DNA from: Aureobasidium sp. EXF-3400
Taxonomy: Eukaryota; Ascomycota; Dothideomycetes; Dothideales; Saccotheciaceae
Direction of reading: 5' to 3'
NCBI GenBank assembly: GCA_024195585.1
Contig: SWBL01000018.1
Coordinates: 124,001-188,000, forward strand
Length of the DNA: 64,000 nucleotides
The notes under the pieces: model-generated
The model's input: the letters and a program-made list of their open reading frames with translations, nothing else
The model's database searches: none
What the model was told of the DNA's origin: nothing
Translations under genes and position numbers: made by a program
Part shown: in pieces, positions 1-10,368 of the stretch
Numbering within the stretch: position 1 is the stretch's first letter
Layout: each line of letters opens with the position of its first letter

Positions 1-7
1 AACAAAC

Positions 8-499
8 ATGACTAACCATTTTACGCAGCTCGAGAACGTTCCCTGCCATAACTCTCTTCTGTCGGCTGTGAACTCACAAATCGACACCAACGAGCGCAAT
101 GCGCGTACCGTCAACAGGTCTTTGGAAGAGGTCTTGGACGCGCATGATTCTGCGGACACCGGTCTCACGCTCAAAGCTACCGATCACTGCAAGTTGCTTG
201 ACAAGCAAGAGAGGGAGAGGCAGAAAGCTCTAGAGGGTATGCTTGACCATTTTGAGCAAAGGCAGAGGGATAAAGCAGAAGTGATGGAAGCGATTGGTGC
301 GATGAGGAGGGATCTCAAAGAAGAGAAGGATGACTGTAACAGAAAGGAGGTGAAGGAGATAAGGAAATTGGGCGGCGAACGGACCAAGGAGAAGAGCAAA
401 GGCAATGGTGGCGATGACACCATGGAGGATCAGGAGAGTAGAAAGAGAAAGAGAGATATCGAGACGGAGGAGCATATTGACGTCGATATGCTGATGTGA
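8..499 (+). CDS. Coiled-coil protein, probably the C-terminal part of a gene running in from the left
   Basis: The frame is open from the left edge to a stop at 497-499. The first ATG inside the window gives 163 residues, but the true start may lie upstream. The protein is strongly helical and charged: residues about 60-135 are rich in E, K, R and Q and look like a coiled coil, followed by a basic-acidic tail with an RKRKR cluster near residue 146 that could act as a nuclear localisation signal. There is no signal peptide or membrane segment. I recognise no family. The composition would suit a nuclear scaffold or chromatin-associated protein, but that is inference only. The next gene lies convergent to it on the other strand, with its stop about 130 bp away. 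Confidence 0.5.
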   Translation: MTNHFTQLENVPCHNSLLSAVNSQIDTNERNARTVNRSLEEVLDAHDSADTGLTLKATDHCKLLDKQERERQKALEGMLDHFEQRQRDKAEVMEAIGAMRRDLKEEKDDCNRKEVKEIRKLGGERTKEKSKGNGGDDTMEDQESRKRKRDIETEEHIDVDMLM

Positions 500-633
500 G
501 AAGAGGGTCGAGGCCAGTCTGAATCACAAACTTTAGGACGCTGAGTTATCGAGTCACTTTTGCATGCCAAAGTCAGCAGGTTGCTTGATCGAACTGTCGA
601 TCAAAAAATCAAAACTTAGAACGAAACATACAA

Positions 634-2040
634 TCAATGTTGATGCACAACATGCCAATCCCCACCTAGACCATAGCATCCATATCCCAATCTCTCAGCC
701 ATATAACAAATCCCCTCAGTCTCAATACCATCATCTCCATTGCTTTTTTGCCAAGTGGTACCCACCACATACCACCAAGGAAAACTCAATCCTTGCCTCA
801 CCAACACAGCCTTGATATACAAAAGCGTGCCTCCCACAGTATCCAATGGAAAAATCTCATCAGCGTTAGCAAAAGGGAGTAGGTCTTGCATATGCTGATC
901 CCTGTCTTTGCGCACACTGCCTCTATGGTACCATGCATTGAGATCGTAGTCATAGGCAGTGCTATCTTGAGCTCGTGTTGTCAACAAGCCTACTGGCAAG
1001 AGTGTTTCCGGCATAGTAATGCCAGGATTTGTTGTTGTTTTTGGGGTTGCAGCTTGTTTGAGCATCTGGGCACAGATGTTTGGAGATGTGTCTACGATGT
1101 CGGCGTCGAAGTAGAAGATATGTGGTTCAGTCGTCAAGGCACGATGAAGTAAGATGTTCCTTGCTACAGCGATTTGTTTGCGACGAATTGGCTGATAGGA
1201 GTCTGCATGGCGGTCTTCTGGACCTACATCCTCTGGGATTGTCGGGGTGTGGAGGATGACTTGCGCTTTTGCGAGGGTAATTTGAGTGGACAGATGAGAG
1301 ATGTAAGATTCGTATGCTGATTCTGTGGTTGTGAGAATTGCTAGCGAGATCGAAGAGGTGGGTAGACCGGAGGTGTCGTTTAGCATTTCGAGAAAAGATG
1401 GGAAGGTGCGTGGTTTGCCGTCGACATGGCCCCAATGAGACTCGTCGCGGGTGATGACGAGGATGAGGTGTTCGGCGGCCGAGGCATTGTTGGTCTGAAT
1501 GTGATGGCGTATCTCGGGCAGGTTAATCTCTGTGATAATTGGGTTGGTGACTTGAGTCGGACTTGAAGTCGTGTCTACTTTGACGGGGAGCTTCGGACGG
1601 TCTCTTGTGGGTTGGTTCTGGCCATGTTCTTGGTGGTAATTCTGAACAGCTTTTTCTTCTTCGGTTAATTGATCGTCGTCGATAGCTTCTTTGCCGCCGG
1701 AGATGCGGTCTCCAATGTCGCTGGAAAAATTGGTGTTTTCTTCTGCCTTTTGTCCCTCTTTATCATCACTGCCTACATCCTCAGAGATTGTGTGTGTGTC
1801 CTCCTCAGCAGGCTTGTTGTGTGAGATGGCCGAAGCCAATGGAGGGCCATGCTGGTTCTTATCTGTTGCAAATGGAAGACTGGATATGCTTGAATTTGCT
1901 GGAACAATGATGATGTAGAGAATTGCAAGGGCAAGCAAAAAAGACAATATGCGCACAGTAGACTTGGACGATGTATTGGATATCATGATAGCCGAAGACG
2001 AAGAAAAAGAGACTGTCAAGTGGAACGGATCCAGACGCAT
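634..2040 (-). CDS. Glycosyltransferase family 62 protein (Anp1/Mnn9/Van1-like mannosyltransferase)
   Basis: Single exon, 468 residues. This is a type II membrane protein: a short cytosolic N-terminus, one hydrophobic anchor at about residues 29-47, an acidic low-complexity stem (about 60-160), then a luminal catalytic domain. The DxD-type metal-binding motif DADIVD lies at 312-317, right after the segment ARNILLHRAL that in this family precedes it. The C-terminus has the family signature VGGTLLYIKA, then FPWWYVVG and IETEGICYMAERLGYGC. Anp1/Mnn9/Van1 proteins form Golgi mannan polymerase complexes that extend alpha-1,6-mannose backbones on N-glycans and cell wall mannan. That role is carried over from the family. 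A second in-frame ATG at residue 19 would also leave the anchor intact. Which of the three paralogous classes it belongs to cannot be told by eye. Confidence 0.85.
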   Translation of the reverse strand: MRLDPFHLTVSFSSSSAIMISNTSSKSTVRILSFLLALAILYIIIVPANSSISSLPFATDKNQHGPPLASAISHNKPAEEDTHTISEDVGSDDKEGQKAEENTNFSSDIGDRISGGKEAIDDDQLTEEEKAVQNYHQEHGQNQPTRDRPKLPVKVDTTSSPTQVTNPIITEINLPEIRHHIQTNNASAAEHLILVITRDESHWGHVDGKPRTFPSFLEMLNDTSGLPTSSISLAILTTTESAYESYISHLSTQITLAKAQVILHTPTIPEDVGPEDRHADSYQPIRRKQIAVARNILLHRALTTEPHIFYFDADIVDTSPNICAQMLKQAATPKTTTNPGITMPETLLPVGLLTTRAQDSTAYDYDLNAWYHRGSVRKDRDQHMQDLLPFANADEIFPLDTVGGTLLYIKAVLVRQGLSFPWWYVVGTTWQKSNGDDGIETEGICYMAERLGYGCYGLGGDWHVVHQH

Positions 2041-2899
2041 GAATAGAGACCTACAAACGCTTGCAGAATAGCGGCTACTTACATAGCTAGGTTGGTGGTT
2101 GTCTTCAACGGTTGAGATAAATTAGAGATAGCAAACACGTGCATGGCTGGCTGAAGAAATGAGAAAGCCGAAGTCCAGCTGCGGCGTAGGGCAAGCAAGC
2201 TCAAGGAAAGTCTATCACAGCTGAAGGCTGAGGCCTCCGACATTTGGTGTCGGGTCGGATCTTCTCGTTCGAAGCCTGGATAGCAAGTTTCTTGGACCTG
2301 GCGCAAGTTGCTCTCAATTATAATCAGAAGTCTCTGCTTCTCGAAAGCAGAAAACTGACCAACTCGAGACCGGCAAGATTTCGAAGGGGCTGAATGAGGG
2401 AACAGGAGAAGGGTCTGGACTGGTGGGCAAGCACGAAAAAGATTGCTTGACTCGAGCCATGCACTGAAGCCGTTGAGCCTTGAGGGCGCACCGCTTCGGA
2501 CACGGGATAGAGAAGCAAAAGAAAAAAAAGGAAAAAGAAGAGAAATTGCAAATAGAGCCTGACTTGGTGACATGTGCGGGGTGACGGTGGTTTGAATCAA
2601 GTTTTGGCAGCGTGACGTAGAAGCTTCTGGGCGATTCTGGGAATTTCTGGGAGCAACCCTGGCAGGCTTGATCATGCTAGCATCATCTGGCGCGAGCTGG
2701 TCGTCAGGAGAGTCTTCTGCTGCAAGAGCCCAATCGCTATATCAACCTCGTCGACGTCTTTGTTCTGCTGTCCATCAGAAACCAAGACACACACACAACC
2801 TCAGACACAACACTCACTTCTCTACGCTTCACGACTTACGATACAATACCACTATACCCACACTTGTTTATAATCTCTCTCACATAATACACAAGCAAA
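2041..2899. promoter_or_regulatory. Divergent intergenic region between the GT62 gene and HSP104
   Basis: This 859-bp region separates two genes transcribed away from each other. It holds the step-type heat-shock element at 2620-2648 and an AGGGG stress-element-like core at 2385-2389. Just before the HSP104 start it is CA- and CT-rich (2770-2895), as is usual for fungal 5' leaders. A minus-strand open frame across most of it has no recognisable domain and is not counted as a gene. Confidence 0.5.
2620..2648 (+). promoter_or_regulatory. Heat-shock element (gapped/step type) upstream of HSP104
   Basis: Three TTC triplets, each followed by TGG, start at 2625, 2635 and 2645, exactly 10 bp apart. 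This is the step-type arrangement of HSF1 half-sites (nTTCn repeated on the same helix face). The first TTC is also preceded by GAA at 2620-2622 with a 2-nt spacer, a canonical head-to-head pair. It lies about 250 bp upstream of the HSP104 start codon, where a heat-shock factor site is expected. Binding by HSF1 is inferred. Confidence 0.65.
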
Positions 2900-5695
2900 A
2901 TGGCAGCTTCAGGAATGTCATTCACCGACAAGGCCACATCAGCCTTGGCCGATGCCCAAGACCTCGCTCAACAATACTCCCACACACAACTACAACCCCT
3001 CCACCTGGCCGTTGCTTTGCTCGATCCTCCGCCAGACCTTAGCAAGGACCAGCAGAACCAGACCGGTCACGATTCACACAGCGCATCCTCAGCACCACTC
3101 TTCAAGCAAGTTGTCGAGAGAGCTCATGGAGATCCGCAACTTCTCACCCGCGCCCTCAACAAGGCCATGGTCCGCTTGCCCAGTCAGGACCCTCCACCAG
3201 AGCACCTCTCCATGAGTCCTGCTTTCTCAAAACTGCTGCGCGCTGCCGATCAACTGTCCAAGACGCAAAAGGACAGCTTCATCGCTATCGACCACCTTAT
3301 CTCCTGCCTCGTTCAGGATACAACCGTCTCCAAAGCTCTCGCCGAAGCAAACGTGCCCAACACCAAGCTTATCGACAATGCCATCCAGCAGATCAGAGGC
3401 AACAAGCGTGTCGACTCAAAGACTGCCGATGCCGAAGAAGAAAGCGAGAACCTCAAGAAGTTCACCATTGACATGACTGCCATGGCACGAGAGGGCAAGA
3501 TGGATCCTGTCATTGGCAGAGAGGAAGAGATTAGAAGAGTCATCCGCATCCTGTCACGTCGCACAAAAAACAACCCCGTTTTGATTGGAGAGCCCGGTGT
3601 CGGCAAGACCACCGTCGTCGAAGGTCTTGCTCAGCGCATCGTCAATGCAGACGTGCCTGCCAACTTGGCCGCCTGCAAACTGCTTTCCTTGGATGTCGGT
3701 GCGCTTGTTGCTGGCAGCAAGTACCGTGGTGAATTCGAAGAGCGCATGAAGGGTGTCCTCAAGGAGATTGAGGATGCCAAGGAGATGATTGTGCTCTTCG
3801 TCGATGAGATCCACTTGCTCATGGGTGCTGGTTCTTCGGGAGAAGGTGGCATGGATGCTGCCAACTTGCTCAAGCCTATGCTTGCTCGTGGTCAGCTGCA
3901 CTGTATTGGTGCCACCACTTTGTCTGAGTACCGCAAGTACATTGAGAAGGACCAAGCCTTCGAGCGTCGTTTCCAGCAAGTTTTGGTCAAGGAGCCTTCC
4001 GTTCCTGAGACTGTCTCGATCCTTCGTGGTCTCAAGGAGAAGTACGAAGTCCACCACGGTGTCACCATTCTTGACGGTGCCATCGTTTCTGCTGCCACCT
4101 TGGCCGCTCGCTACCTCACACAACGCCGTCTTCCTGACTCAGCTGTCGACCTCATCGATGAGGCTGCTGCTGCCGTCCGTGTAACTCGCGAATCTCAACC
4201 CGAAGCTCTCGACAACATGGAGCGCAAGCTTCGTCAGCTCGAGATCGAGATTCACGCACTCAACCGTGAGAAGGACGAGGCCTCTCAAGCACGACTTGCT
4301 CAAGCAAAGGCAGAGGCCGCCAATGTTGAAGAAGACCTCAAGCCTCTTCGTGAGATGTACGAGAGCGAAAAGGCTCGTGGCAAGGAGATTCAAGAAGCCA
4401 AGCTAAAGCGTGATCAACTCATCACCAAGCAGCAAGAGGCAGAGCGTATGCGCGACCTGCAGACTGCTTCCGACCTCAAGTACTACGCCATTCCTGATCT
4501 GGAAGAACGTATCAAGCAGCTCGAGAAAGACAAGGCCGCTTCAGACCTCGACCAACTCAAGCAGGCTCAAGCATCTGGCGAAACTCCTCTTCTGACTGAT
4601 GCTGTCGGTCCTGACCAAATCAACGAGATCGTTGCTCGCTGGACCGGTATTCCTGTCACTCGCCTGAAGACTACCGAGAAGGACAAGCTCTTGCAGATGG
4701 AACGTCACCTCAGCGAGCTTGTTGTTGGTCAGAGAGAAGCTGTCACTTCGGTCGCCAACGCCATCCGCCTGCAACGTTCTGGTCTTGCTAACCCCAACCA
4801 ACCACCCTCATTCCTCTTCTGTGGTCCTTCGGGTACTGGTAAGACTCTGCTCACCAAAGCACTGGCCGAGTTCCTGTTCGATGACCCTCGCGCCATGATC
4901 CGCTTCGATATGTCTGAGTACCAGGAGAGACATTCACTGTCGCGCATGATTGGTGCACCTCCTGGCTACGTTGGCCACGATGCTGGTGGTCAGCTTACCG
5001 AAGCACTTCGTCGCCGTCCCTTCTCCATCCTTCTCTTCGATGAAGTTGAAAAGGCAGCCAAGGAAGTCCTGACTGTCATGCTTCAACTCATGGATGATGG
5101 TCGTATCACTGACGGTCAAGGTCGTGTTGTCGATGCCCGTAACTGCATTGTCGTCATGACATCCAACTTGGGCGCTGAATATCTCGCTCGACCCAACGCA
5201 CCTGACGGCAAGATCGACCCTACCACCAAAGAAATGGTCATGGGCAGCCTGCGCAACTACTTCCTGCCCGAGTTCTTGAACCGTATCTCCAGCATCGTCA
5301 TCTTCAACCGTTTGTCGAAGAAGGAGATTCGCAGTATCGTTGATGTCCGTCTTCAAGAAATCCAGAACCGTCTGTCACAGAATGGAAGAAACGTACACAT
5401 CCAGCTGTCACCAGATGTCAAAGACTACTTGGGCTCTGCTGGCTACTCACCTGCCTACGGTGCTCGTCCATTGGCACGCCTGATCGAAAAGGAAGTGCTC
5501 AACAGACTCGCAGTACTTATTCTCAGAGGCTCCATTCGCGATGGCGAGACTGCTAGAGTTGTGCTTGAGGATGGCCATATCATGGTTCTTCCCAACCACA
5601 CTGACTCCGATGGTGAAGACTCTGAGATGTGGGATGAAGAGGATGCTGTTGCTGAGTTGAACGGAGACGAGGGTGATATGGAACTTTATGACTAA
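2900..5695 (+). CDS. hsp104: HSP104/ClpB-family protein disaggregase
   Basis: Single exon, 931 residues, close to the 908 of yeast Hsp104. Order of domains: Clp N-domain (about 1-160), first AAA+ module with Walker A GEPGVGKT near 230 and Walker B VLFVDEIH near 300, a long coiled-coil middle domain (about 410-530), second AAA+ module with Walker A GPSGTGKT near 642 and Walker B LLFDEVEK near 712, then the ClpB D2-small domain with the sensor region GARPLARLI. The tail is very acidic and ends in ELYD. The hexamer pulls polypeptides out of aggregates using ATP, working with Hsp70/Hsp40 in the cytosol and nucleus. The start has ATGG context. The lack of introns is usual for heat-shock genes, and the element at 2620-2648 fits heat-induced expression. 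The length and motifs match the cytosolic paralogue rather than mitochondrial Hsp78, because there is no presequence. Confidence 0.97.
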   Translation: MAASGMSFTDKATSALADAQDLAQQYSHTQLQPLHLAVALLDPPPDLSKDQQNQTGHDSHSASSAPLFKQVVERAHGDPQLLTRALNKAMVRLPSQDPPPEHLSMSPAFSKLLRAADQLSKTQKDSFIAIDHLISCLVQDTTVSKALAEANVPNTKLIDNAIQQIRGNKRVDSKTADAEEESENLKKFTIDMTAMAREGKMDPVIGREEEIRRVIRILSRRTKNNPVLIGEPGVGKTTVVEGLAQRIVNADVPANLAACKLLSLDVGALVAGSKYRGEFEERMKGVLKEIEDAKEMIVLFVDEIHLLMGAGSSGEGGMDAANLLKPMLARGQLHCIGATTLSEYRKYIEKDQAFERRFQQVLVKEPSVPETVSILRGLKEKYEVHHGVTILDGAIVSAATLAARYLTQRRLPDSAVDLIDEAAAAVRVTRESQPEALDNMERKLRQLEIEIHALNREKDEASQARLAQAKAEAANVEEDLKPLREMYESEKARGKEIQEAKLKRDQLITKQQEAERMRDLQTASDLKYYAIPDLEERIKQLEKDKAASDLDQLKQAQASGETPLLTDAVGPDQINEIVARWTGIPVTRLKTTEKDKLLQMERHLSELVVGQREAVTSVANAIRLQRSGLANPNQPPSFLFCGPSGTGKTLLTKALAEFLFDDPRAMIRFDMSEYQERHSLSRMIGAPPGYVGHDAGGQLTEALRRRPFSILLFDEVEKAAKEVLTVMLQLMDDGRITDGQGRVVDARNCIVVMTSNLGAEYLARPNAPDGKIDPTTKEMVMGSLRNYFLPEFLNRISSIVIFNRLSKKEIRSIVDVRLQEIQNRLSQNGRNVHIQLSPDVKDYLGSAGYSPAYGARPLARLIEKEVLNRLAVLILRGSIRDGETARVVLEDGHIMVLPNHTDSDGEDSEMWDEEDAVAELNGDEGDMELYD

Positions 5696-7154
5696 AGAGA
5701 TGAATGAAAGGCATGAGATGAGATGAGATGAATGTATAAAGCAGCATTGCTTTTCTTGGTTTCCGAGCATGGCGTTTGTTTCTCAAACAATGGATATATC
5801 AAAAAGCATGGTTTAGCTTATAGTTATTGCACTTTTTTCAATACAGAATTTTTAGCACACAAAACAGTTGGATGTTCATTTTTTCTCAAAGTGATGTGAG
5901 TTGTCTCTAGTAGAAGGGTATACTAATAAGGCCTGTGAGGTGCTTCTTCTCCAACAGTACCGTCCTTCCTCCTGCCTGCAGAGGAGGCAGCCTCTGCCCA
6001 CACTGTTAGGTGGCTGCCTGCTCGACAAGGAACTGCATCCACAGTACTCCCGGGACGGTAACGGCGTCCATGACCGTTGATTCTATGGACTTGGCCCTCG
6101 TCTCTGCGAGCTTAACAAGGGCGAAGTTGAATGCACTCATCAATCGCTACAATCTCGAGAACGAGTGTAGGGAATGAGACAAGATTGCAGTTGCCCTTGC
6201 TTTCGTTCATGTGCCCGCTATTTTCAACAGATGAAGTATTTTCGTGTGTCATAGTTAGCATGCATAATGCTTGATTTCTAATGGTACAAGATGCTTCAAG
6301 GTAAATCAATCTTGCTCTCGGGACACAAGGCACGTTTGGTAAGCTCGTATGGCTAACATGAATAAAGTCGAGGTGCTTTACGAAGCATGAAAGGTCATTA
6401 ACTTTCGTAGCAGATGTAACGAGCAATAATCATATCGTGCTTCTCGACAGCTATGGTCCAGTGCTACATTGTCAACAATGGCGTCAAAACCAGAGCGACA
6501 GCTAGGTAGGTATGAGGACAGATGCAAGATGTCGAGACTCGCCCCTGGTGTCGAAACCGCATCTTTGCTTCATGCAGTGTTTCCGCAACTTTGTTAAATG
6601 GCTGGCATTAACATGGAGCATGTCGCAAGAAGCCAAGCTCGACATCGACCGAGCTCTCGAGTGTGGGTCGTATAAAAATCACAGAACAGAGCTCTAGCGT
6701 TGTTCGTGGTCAATGGCTTCTGCTCGGCTTCTGCTTCAACAGTGTTTGGTGAAATCTAAGCTGGAAGCTAGAGAATATGGACTTGAGAGGATAGAAGCTA
6801 TGCGTTTCGCATATCACTTTTGGTGGTAAATGTTGTCGAAACTTGGTTATCCCGGTAAAGCATGGCTTGATGGTGCACTTTCTCTAGGTGATACATGCTC
6901 CGATCGCATCGAAGTCACATCGAAGCACAAAACCTACCTTCTTTCATGCAGATTCTTAGACTCGCTAGCTGTAGAAAGGCTTTCTATCAAAGCGAACAAG
7001 ACGTGAGGCTTGACAACGCAGGGAAGGGGCCGGAATCTTGAACTTGTAAAAGTCATGGTAGTAGTAAGAATGAAAGGGTGTTATCTACACAACTCCGGAA
7101 GCCCAGGTGCTATTTCTGAAACGAAGAAGAAAGGAGAAGATTCATGTCTCTTTT
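5696..7154. other. Convergent intergenic region (HSP104 / SDH4)
   Basis: This region holds the 3' flanks of two convergent genes. A short ATGAG repeat sits at about 5711-5732 just after the HSP104 stop. A 44-codon minus-strand ORF at 6006-6140 is listed separately. The GC-rich patch at 5965-6025 can fold into small hairpins. I see nothing else that can be supported. Confidence 0.4.
6006..6140 (-). CDS. Candidate small ORF, 44 residues
   Basis: An ATG-to-TAA frame on the minus strand encodes 44 residues beginning MSAFNFALVKLAETRAK and ending EQAAT. About 70% of its third codon positions are G or C, like the accepted genes here and unlike the AT-richer flanks. A TAG lies in frame three codons upstream of the ATG, so it is either a very short gene or the last exon of a spliced one. 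No family is recognised. It could equally be chance in a GC-rich patch. Confidence 0.25.
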   Translation of the reverse strand: MSAFNFALVKLAETRAKSIESTVMDAVTVPGVLWMQFLVEQAAT

Positions 7155-7711
7155 TTACACGTCGGCCTTCTTGGCTTGCCAGACTCTCTTGACAAGCTCG
7201 GTGAGACCAACATCGTTTGTCTCGAACTCGTAGAAACCGATACCAGCGAGGATAGTGGCGGCGTTGAGGGCCCACATGGAGAACTTGCGGGTCTTGGGGA
7301 CACGCTTGGAGGGGAAGTAGTCGATGATGCATGACTGGAAACCGATGTGCGAGTGGATGAGGATGGTGGAGATGAACAGGCCGTCCATGACGGGGTTGAG
7401 CGAGCCGGCAGCGAAGGGAGCAATGGTCAGAGGGATCAGACCAACAGAGATGAGGCGCTCGAAGCTCCAGTGGTAGCTACCGTGGGCGTAGGATGGGTCG
7501 GGGACAGTGGCAGCATCGTTGACTGTTAGCTTGTGTTAGTGTGGGCAGATAGTCGGTTCGAAAGTCGTCACGCACCAGTGCCCTTGATGACCTGGGGCAA
7601 TGGAGGAAGAATGGCACGAGTGGGCGAGGCGTGGAAGGCGCGCAGAGCCATGGGAGTGCGCTGAGCCAGCAGCTGGCGCGACAGCAGGGCGGGGCGGAAT
7701 GAAGTGGCCAT
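7155..7711 (-). CDS. sdh4: Succinate dehydrogenase membrane anchor subunit CybS (Sdh4)
   Basis: Two exons, 7576-7711 and 7155-7522, joined by GTGCGT...CTAACAG splicing of a 53-nt intron, give 167 residues. The N-terminus is an Arg/Ser-rich mitochondrial presequence without acidic residues. Three membrane segments follow at about 69-86, 90-108 and 125-145. The family signature HSHIGFQSCIIDYFP is at about 102-116. By analogy with CybS proteins it holds the haem-ligand histidine and the Asp-Tyr pair near the ubiquinone site. The protein anchors complex II in the inner mitochondrial membrane and passes electrons from succinate to ubiquinone. It is divergent from the mitochondrial processing peptidase gene with a 357-bp shared promoter. 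Confidence 0.95.
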
Positions 7712-8068
7712 TGTGTGTGTGAGGTTGAGTGGAGAGTCGATATGCTGCGACAAGTACAACTTCCTGTATGCTTCAAGATGTCTGGGACAAGACAGGCAAC
7801 GCGGACCTACAGAGTGGATGTGATTGGCCGAGGGTGCTTCAACCTCGGATAGCGCGCCAATGCGGAAGAAAGTGGAAGGACAATGGTATGCAGCCTTCGC
7901 ACAGGCGTGCTCGAGGCTGCTCATGGCTGCTGTCAGTGCTGAGGCGGCGTTTTCCGCTTTTCCAGAGGCAAGTCGGACGTCTCTCATACCAGCAACAGCA
8001 TCCAGCGAGAGCTGCCACTACCACCCACCCTATCCCCCCATCTCTCCGCCCATATCCCGTCGCCAACA
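7712..8068. promoter_or_regulatory. Shared divergent promoter of SDH4 and the processing peptidase beta subunit
   Basis: The start codons of two nuclear genes for mitochondrial proteins are 357 bp apart and point away from each other. The right part (8010-8065) has a CCACC/CCCAT-rich pyrimidine tract typical of fungal transcription start regions. Coordinated expression from a bidirectional promoter is an inference from the layout. Confidence 0.5.
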
Positions 8069-9694
8069 ATGGCCTCGACAATGGCTTCCCGTCGGCTCGC
8101 TCTGAACCTGCAGCATGCTACGCGCAGCCGCACCGCCATCAACGCCATCAAGAATGGCTCGCTGTCGCGCTTCCGCGGTCTCGCTACTCCCGTCAGCCAC
8201 GGCTCCAAGACTGAGAGCACCACCCTCAGCAACGGCTTCACCATTGCTACTGAGCACTCTCCCTACGCCCAGACTTCCACCGTCGGTGTTTGGATCGATG
8301 CTGGTAGCCGCGCCGAGACCGACAAGACCAACGGCACTGCTCACTTCCTCGAGCATCTTGCCTTCAAGGTACACCACACTCGGCAATTGCTTCAATGCGG
8401 ACACACAATCTAAGAGACGTCGCAGGGAACCCAGAAGCGCAGCCAGAGCCAGCTCGAGCTCGAGATTGAGAACATGGGTGGCCACCTGAACGCCTACACT
8501 TCGGTGAGACAAGCTTTCTCCCCAATCACTCAACCTATATCTAACACCTACCACAGCGCGAGAACACCGTCTACTACGCCAAGTCCTTCAACTCGGACGT
8601 CCCCAACACCGTCGACATCCTTTCCGACATTCTCCAGAACTCCAAGCTCGACGCCCAGGCCATTGAGCGTGAGCGCGACGTCATTCTTCGCGAGCAGGAG
8701 GAGGTTGACAAGCAGCTCGAGGAGGTTGTCTTCGACCACTTGCACGCCACCGCTTTCATGAACCAGCCCCTTGGTCGCACCATCCTCGGCCCCAAGGAGA
8801 ACATCCAGTCCATCAGCCGTGATGACCTGACCAACTACATCAAGACCAACTACACCGCTGACCGCATGGTCCTCGTCGGCTCTGGTGGTGTTCCTCACCA
8901 GGAGCTCGTCCAGCTTGCCGAGAAGTACTTCAGCAACATCCCCATGGCTCCCCCAACTTCGACCGCTCAGGCCATTGCCAACGCCCAGAAGGAGAAGCCC
9001 GACTTTGTTGGTTCTGAGGTCCGTATCCGTGACGACACCATCCCTACCGCCAACATCGCCATCGCCGTCGAGGGTGTCAGCTGGAAGGACGACGACTACT
9101 TCACCGCCCTGGTTACTCAGGCCATTGTCGGTAACTGGGACCGTGCCATGGGCAACTCGCCCTACCTTGGCAGCAAGCTCAGCACCTTCATCCACGAGCA
9201 CAAGCTCGCCAACAGCTTCATGAGCTTCTCCACCAGCTACAGCGACACTGGGTAATTACATATCCAAGCTTTTCTTATTTGCGCTCCCACTAACATGTCA
9301 CAGTCTCTGGGGTATCTACCTCGTCACCGACGCCGTCACCCGTATCGACGATCTCGTCCACTTCACTCTCCGTGAGTGGTCTCGCCTGTCAATGCAGGTC
9401 TCCGAGTCCGAGGTCGAGCGCGCCAAGGCTCAGCTCAAGGCTTCGATCCTTCTCTCCCTCGACGGCACCACCGCCGTTGCTGAGGACATTGGTCGCCAGA
9501 TCATCACCACTGGCCGCCGTCTCGCACCCGAGGAGGTTGAGCGTGTTGTTTCTCAGATCACCGCCAAGGACGTCATGGAGTTCGCCAAGCGCAAGCTCTG
9601 GGACCGCGATATTGCCATCTCCGCCGTTGGTCAGATCGAGGGTCTGCTCGACTACTCGAGAATCCGCGGTGACATGACCAGAATGCTGTCGTAA
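8069..9694 (+). CDS. mas1: Mitochondrial processing peptidase beta subunit (M16 metallopeptidase)
   Basis: Four exons (8069-8368, 8426-8503, 8557-9251, 9304-9694) with introns of 57, 53 and 52 nt give 487 residues, the usual length. A basic presequence runs to about residue 38. The inverted zinc motif HFLEH lies at 92-96 (H92, E95, H96), directly followed by the family signature LAFKGT. The third zinc ligand is expected within the downstream glutamate-rich [13 protein letters not shown] segment. The presence of an intact HxxEH motif separates this catalytic beta subunit from the non-catalytic alpha subunit and supports MPP over the related core proteins of complex III. With the alpha subunit it removes N-terminal presequences from imported proteins in the matrix. 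The ATG used is the first of two closely spaced ones (MASTM). Confidence 0.95.
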
Positions 9695-10368
9695 GGATAG
9701 TCAAATTCTGTGTTTAATGTTTTTCTTATCTAGATGAGAGAGGAGATTCGAGAAAAGACATCCCCCTTTTGTTTAAGTCAATATGATAGAAGATGCTGGG
9801 GGCCATTTTTTCTGGCCTAGCGGAGCATCGCCAACGACACGATGGAGAGTGAGATGCCGATCCGGGTTGTTAGTGTTCACTCTCAAAAATGTACATTTAG
9901 CCCGTTTTACTTTTTTTTCAAATCTATTTCATTTTCTTTTGTCTGTACATCGAGGTTATTGCAAGTGTTGCTGGTGGGATCTGGACGTTGAAGATGTGCT
10001 GTGCTGTGCTGTGCTCTGATTGGTCAGTAGACGTTCTGCTGTTGCGCTGTTCTGGCAACCCTGGCTGATTAAACCACAACCTTCAAACACTACGACAATC
10101 TATCTCATCTCTTCCAACTGTGTCCAGAGGCTCTTCCTATACAAGCGTGCTCATCTGTGTCTGCGGTATAGCACATATATCCGAACACGACTCCGCCGAT
10201 CAAGCATCTATTGCAAAGTATCATTAAGCTTGCGAATCTTGCATTCATCATCATCATTCGAACATACACTATCAAGTGGAAGAAGGCTCGCCCGGAGCGG
10301 AGAGGCCAGGCCAGATCTGACCTGATCACCGGTCAGATTTGCATTCTCAGACCTCCATCTAGATCAAC
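9695..10368. other. Intergenic region with a short TGTGC microsatellite
   Basis: This holds the 3' flank of the peptidase gene and the promoter of NPR2. The only notable structure is four tandem TGTGC units at 9995-10015. The short open frames here lack any domain. Confidence 0.4.

Noticed and set aside
2079..2675. 198-codon minus-strand frame upstream of HSP104
   Set aside because: It lies in the promoter region, has no domain or conserved-looking composition, and overlaps the heat-shock element.
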